DNA from: MGBC163016 sp964631345
GTDB taxonomy: Bacteria > Actinomycetota > Coriobacteriia > Coriobacteriales > Eggerthellaceae
Direction of reading: 5' to 3'
NCBI GenBank assembly: GCA_964631345.1
Contig: CAZVWE010000009.1
Location: 3,474 to 67,473, forward strand
DNA: 64,000 nucleotides
A program made the position numbers and the translations under genes. The notes below the pieces were generated by a model. That model was not told where the DNA came from, did not search any database, and saw only the letters and a list, made by a program, of their open reading frames with translations. This document shows positions 61,020 through 64,000 of this stretch, piece after piece (position 1 is the stretch's first letter; each line of letters opens with the position of its first letter).

Positions 61020-62081
61020 ATGCAAGAGCATACACACGCCATGAGCAGACGGACGTTCATAGGCGCATCCGCCATAGCAGGTTTATCTACCTGCCTTTTA
61101 GCACCCGAGACGCAGCGTGCGTTTGCGGTTACTTCAGCAGAAAAGAAAGCTGAAGCTGCTGCAGTGTATGAAAAGCTGCAAGCTATGGAAGAAAAACTCG
61201 ATGCTGCATCAGCTGACTATGGCACAGCTATCGAAGAGCAGCAAGCTGCCCAAGCCAAGATGGATGAAGCTCAAGAGCGCATCGATGAAGCTAATGTCCA
61301 AATTGCTGATCTTCAAGAGCAACTTGGAACGCGTGCTAGGGGAATGTACAGATCGGGCTCACTTTCTGTAATCGATCTTCTTTTAGGCGCTACATCTTTT
61401 CAAGCGTTTACAACCAATTGGGATGTTCTAAACCAGATGAATCAAAACGATTCAGATATGGTTGAAGAAACTAAATCGCTTCGTGCAGAGGTTCAAGCGC
61501 AAAAAGATGAATATGCTGCACAAGAAGCAGTAGCAGCTGCGAAAGCGGAAGAGGCGGCTCAGGTAAAAGCTGAGGCAGAAGAGCTGGTTTCTGAGATGCA
61601 ATCGACATATGATTCACTCACCGCTGAGGCTGCAAGACTTCTTGAGGAAGAAGAAGAGGCCAGAAGACGGGCAGAAGAAGAGCGTGCCCGCGCTGCTGCT
61701 CAAAGAAATAGTTGGAGCAACTCTGTTCAGGGATCAGGTGGGGTTGATAACAACAAATCCCAAACTGTAACTGGAAATGTTGTAGTGGATCGCGCTTATT
61801 CTCAAATTGGCTGTCCTTATGTTTGGGGTGCGGTTGGACCTGGCTCATATGACTGCTCCGGACTTGTAAGCTATGCGATTTTAGGTCGCCATGAAAGACT
61901 AGGTACAACGTATACCTTTATGACATATACACAAGTTACCGATCCGCAGCCAGGAGATATTTGCACTCATTGGACGCATTGTGGCATTTATGTGGGCGGC
62001 GGCATGATGATTCATGCATCAGTTTCGCGTGGAGTCGTTGAAGCCCCTGTACATGCTGGGATGATTTTCGTCAGGTACTAA
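61020..62081 (+). CDS. NlpC/P60 peptidoglycan hydrolase with coiled-coil domain (Tat type)
   Basis: Paralogue of the preceding gene: the same coiled coil (residues about 45-235, with RARGMYRSGSLSVIDLLLGAT) and C-terminal NlpC/P60 domain (Cys in YDCSGLVSY, His in HCGIYVGGGMMIHAS). The leader, however, has the twin-arginine motif SRRTFIG followed by ASAIAGLSTCLLA, so export is predicted through Tat rather than Sec. AGGAGG lies eight bases before the ATG at 61020; Met8 is an internal alternative. murJ starts five bases after the stop. Confidence 0.92.
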   Translation: MQEHTHAMSRRTFIGASAIAGLSTCLLAPETQRAFAVTSAEKKAEAAAVYEKLQAMEEKLDAASADYGTAIEEQQAAQAKMDEAQERIDEANVQIADLQEQLGTRARGMYRSGSLSVIDLLLGATSFQAFTTNWDVLNQMNQNDSDMVEETKSLRAEVQAQKDEYAAQEAVAAAKAEEAAQVKAEAEELVSEMQSTYDSLTAEAARLLEEEEEARRRAEEERARAAAQRNSWSNSVQGSGGVDNNKSQTVTGNVVVDRAYSQIGCPYVWGAVGPGSYDCSGLVSYAILGRHERLGTTYTFMTYTQVTDPQPGDICTHWTHCGIYVGGGMMIHASVSRGVVEAPVHAGMIFVRY

Positions 62082-62085
62082 TGGG

Positions 62086-63798
62086 GTGAAAGCTTCTTTA
62101 GATACTCAAGTAATTCAAGATGGCGCACCAAGTGATGCCAGTCTTGATTTACTTGATGATGAAGCTAGCTCTAAAGAATCGGTTACAAAATACGCAGGCG
62201 TGATAAGCGTCTGCGTTGCTATTTCTAGGGTCACTGGTTTTGTTAGAACTTGGATGATGGCGTTTGCATTAGGCGCCACGTTTTTATCCAGTTCTTACCA
62301 AATCGCCAATAACCTTCCAAATCAACTTTATGAGCTTGTGATGGGGGGAATGCTTGTAACGTCATTTCTTCCTGTTTATATATCGGTCAAAAAGAAGCTA
62401 GGTAATAAAGCAGGAGCTGAATACGCGTCGAATCTGTTCACTTTAGTCTGCCTGTTTCTTTTGATCATCTCCGTTTTAGGAATGATGTTTCCAAGCGTGG
62501 TTGTTTATACGCAAACATTTATGTCAGATCAAGCTGATATGGGTATAGCGTGCCTGCTGTTTCAGTTCTTTGCTATCCAGACTGTGTTTTATGGAGCTTC
62601 TACAATAGTCTCAGGCGTGCTTAATGCCAACCGTGAATACTTATGGTCTTCTGCGGCTCCAATTTTTAACAACTTAATCGTGATAGCAACTTTTGCAGCT
62701 TATGCGGTAATTGCACCTCATAATCAAGAAGCTGCTTTATATGTAATCGCCGTTGGAAATCCATTAGGTGTGTTCGTTCAGTTTGTAATTCAGCTCCCAG
62801 CCTTAAAGAAGCAGGGGATTAGACTTCACTTTAGGATCAACTTCAAGGATCCAGCGCTTAAAGAAACCCTATCGTTAGGAATTCCAGCCCTTGGGATTAC
62901 CGTTTTTACTTTTATTACCGTATCTGTTATGAATGCTGCATCTTATGTGTATGCAGACAACGGTCCATCAGTTATAGCTTATGCACGCCTTTGGTATACG
63001 CTTCCATATTCATTCTTGGCAATTCCCATCACTACGGCCATGTTCACAGAACTCTCTGAAATGGAAGCGGTGGGGAACAAAAGAGGCGTTGTGGATGCAA
63101 GTGTTTCCGCCTCATCTCAGATCATGTTTTTATTGATCCCGTTTACGCTGTATTTAATTGTATTTTCAAATCAACTTGTGACTCTTTATCATACAGGCGC
63201 GTTTGAAGCAGAGCGAATAGGTCAAATCGCAACATTTTTATGTGCTTTATCTGTAGCTTTGCCTTTCTATGGACTTTCGGCACTGATGCAAAAAGTCTTT
63301 AGCTCAATCAGGCGGCTTGGGGTGTTTGCGTGGTTTAACGTGATTGCAAGTATTGTCGAGGTTATTTTGATAATGGGTGCAGTTTGGGCTTATGAAAATG
63401 AATTCCCTGCAACTATTGAAACGATCGGACTTGCTTCTGCTGCTTTTTATATAGTGCTAGATTTGCTTTCGCTTATATATATGCACTTTCGCTATGGAAA
63501 GATCAGTTTTGCAAAAATTATCAAAGCTACTTTTCTAGGTCTTGTGCTCGGTCTTTTAGGTGCCATTTGTGGGGCGGTTATCGTATGGGCGTCACAAATA
63601 ATACTTTCTGAGTATATGCAAACGATTTGGTGTGCGTTTTTAGTAATTATTGTTGGTGGGCTGATTTCGTTATTTGTAACGTTTGGGATAGCGCTGAAAA
63701 CCAAGATTCCTGAAGCTTCCTTTATAAAAACTTTCGTAGTGGCTATAAGAAGAAGACTTCCAGGTAAAATACACCATGCTAAGCATGCTAGATGGTAA
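62086..63798 (+). CDS. murJ: Lipid II flippase MurJ
   Basis: Membrane flippase moving lipid II outward for peptidoglycan assembly. About fourteen helices in 570 residues. The N-terminal RVTGFVRTWMMAFALGAT and NNLPNQLYELVMGGMLVTSFLPVY are MurJ/MviN hallmarks containing the essential arginines. A 35-residue acidic N-terminal extension precedes helix 1. GTG start four bases after the stop of the hydrolase gene, suggesting coupled translation of hydrolase and flippase. Confidence 0.95.
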   Translation: MKASLDTQVIQDGAPSDASLDLLDDEASSKESVTKYAGVISVCVAISRVTGFVRTWMMAFALGATFLSSSYQIANNLPNQLYELVMGGMLVTSFLPVYISVKKKLGNKAGAEYASNLFTLVCLFLLIISVLGMMFPSVVVYTQTFMSDQADMGIACLLFQFFAIQTVFYGASTIVSGVLNANREYLWSSAAPIFNNLIVIATFAAYAVIAPHNQEAALYVIAVGNPLGVFVQFVIQLPALKKQGIRLHFRINFKDPALKETLSLGIPALGITVFTFITVSVMNAASYVYADNGPSVIAYARLWYTLPYSFLAIPITTAMFTELSEMEAVGNKRGVVDASVSASSQIMFLLIPFTLYLIVFSNQLVTLYHTGAFEAERIGQIATFLCALSVALPFYGLSALMQKVFSSIRRLGVFAWFNVIASIVEVILIMGAVWAYENEFPATIETIGLASAAFYIVLDLLSLIYMHFRYGKISFAKIIKATFLGLVLGLLGAICGAVIVWASQIILSEYMQTIWCAFLVIIVGGLISLFVTFGIALKTKIPEASFIKTFVVAIRRRLPGKIHHAKHARW

Positions 63799-63841
63799 AA
63801 TGCATTAGGGAGCATAGATACGCCCGGTGGCGTGTTAATGG

Positions 63842-63870
63842 TTGACACTCAAATATCCCTAGCGTATCAT
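63842..63870 (+). promoter_or_regulatory. Strong promoter of tRNA-Tyr
   Basis: Perfect TTGACA (63842-63847) and TATCAT (63865-63870) with 17 bp spacing, 78 bp before the tRNA. Confidence 0.8.
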
Positions 63871-63947
63871 GCTAACGCTTGCATTGATTGCGGGTTGATC
63901 TTGCAAGCGGCAGCTTGAAAACCGCACATGAAATTCAGCGCCGAAAT

Positions 63948-64000
63948 GGGCGTGTGCCCGAGTGGCTAAAGGGGACGGGCTGTAAACCCGTTGGCTATGC
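63948..64000 (+). tRNA. tRNA-Tyr (GTA), 3' end beyond window
   Basis: The 5' part GGGCGTGTG-CCCGAGTGGC is followed by an anticodon stem ACGGG/CCCGT enclosing CTGTAAA (anticodon GTA at 63982-63984). The large variable arm begins at the window edge. The CCCGAG D-arm start and long variable arm are typical of bacterial tRNA-Tyr. Confidence 0.9.

Overview
The window looks like chromosomal DNA of a low-GC actinobacterium, most likely class Coriobacteriia (Eggerthellales/Atopobiales side). This is inferred from the gene set: anaerobic molybdopterin oxidoreductases with NrfD-type anchors, tandem coiled-coil NlpC/P60 hydrolases next to murJ, an RlpA-like coiled-coil protein, an LCP protein, TSCPD and LytTR/DUF3021 genes, and frequent GTG/TTG starts with strong GGAGG or AAGGGG ribosome sites. 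GC looks like the low-to-mid forties by eye. No phage, IS element, CRISPR array or rRNA was seen. One 100-base run of N (43418-43517) marks an assembly gap inside a hexamer repeat.

Layout. 0-5.3 kb: end of a CPA1 Na+/H+ antiporter, trpS, a PaaK-like acyl-CoA ligase and a LysR-type ligand domain lacking its HTH. 5.4-12.1 kb: tRNA-Val, a membrane-anchored PstS-like protein, an XRE-AbrB regulator with an ABC exporter, a LytTR/DUF3021 pair, an XRE/membrane-protein pair and a TSCPD protein. 12.3-24.4 kb: housekeeping genes rpsA, coaE, uvrB-recN, an RlpA-like secreted protein, pheST and a PhnP-like hydrolase.

24.5-35.8 kb is the most unusual block. It carries a long structured leader, a DMSO-reductase-family oxidoreductase with a duplicated C-terminal module, a four-cluster ferredoxin, NrfD, a double-CCG (HdrB-like) protein and a second oxidoreductase. 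A CofC-like DUF2064 protein, a radical SAM enzyme and a GNAT follow, with a convergent PadR regulator. Neither oxidoreductase has a Tat signal, and in-frame stops exclude a longer N-terminus, so the catalytic side is predicted to be cytoplasmic.

36-39.6 kb: glmS, acpS, nnrD. 39.7-44.3 kb: three membrane/secreted proteins of unrecognised family; two share a C-terminal extracytoplasmic domain behind long Q/N/P-rich cytoplasmic tails. 44.3-48.6 kb: an orphan Phd-like protein, ligA and an LCP protein. 48.8-53.9 kb: modA-modB-modC-moaA-moaC, supplying molybdate and the pterin cofactor that the 24-33 kb enzymes need; modB has an extra extracytoplasmic domain. 54-64 kb: pyk, yebC, an aminotransferase, putP, two NlpC/P60 paralogues with different export signals (Sec and Tat), murJ, and the start of tRNA-Tyr at the right edge.

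Start codons were reassigned where a clear ribosome site favours an internal start. All functional statements come from reading motifs; no database search was run.
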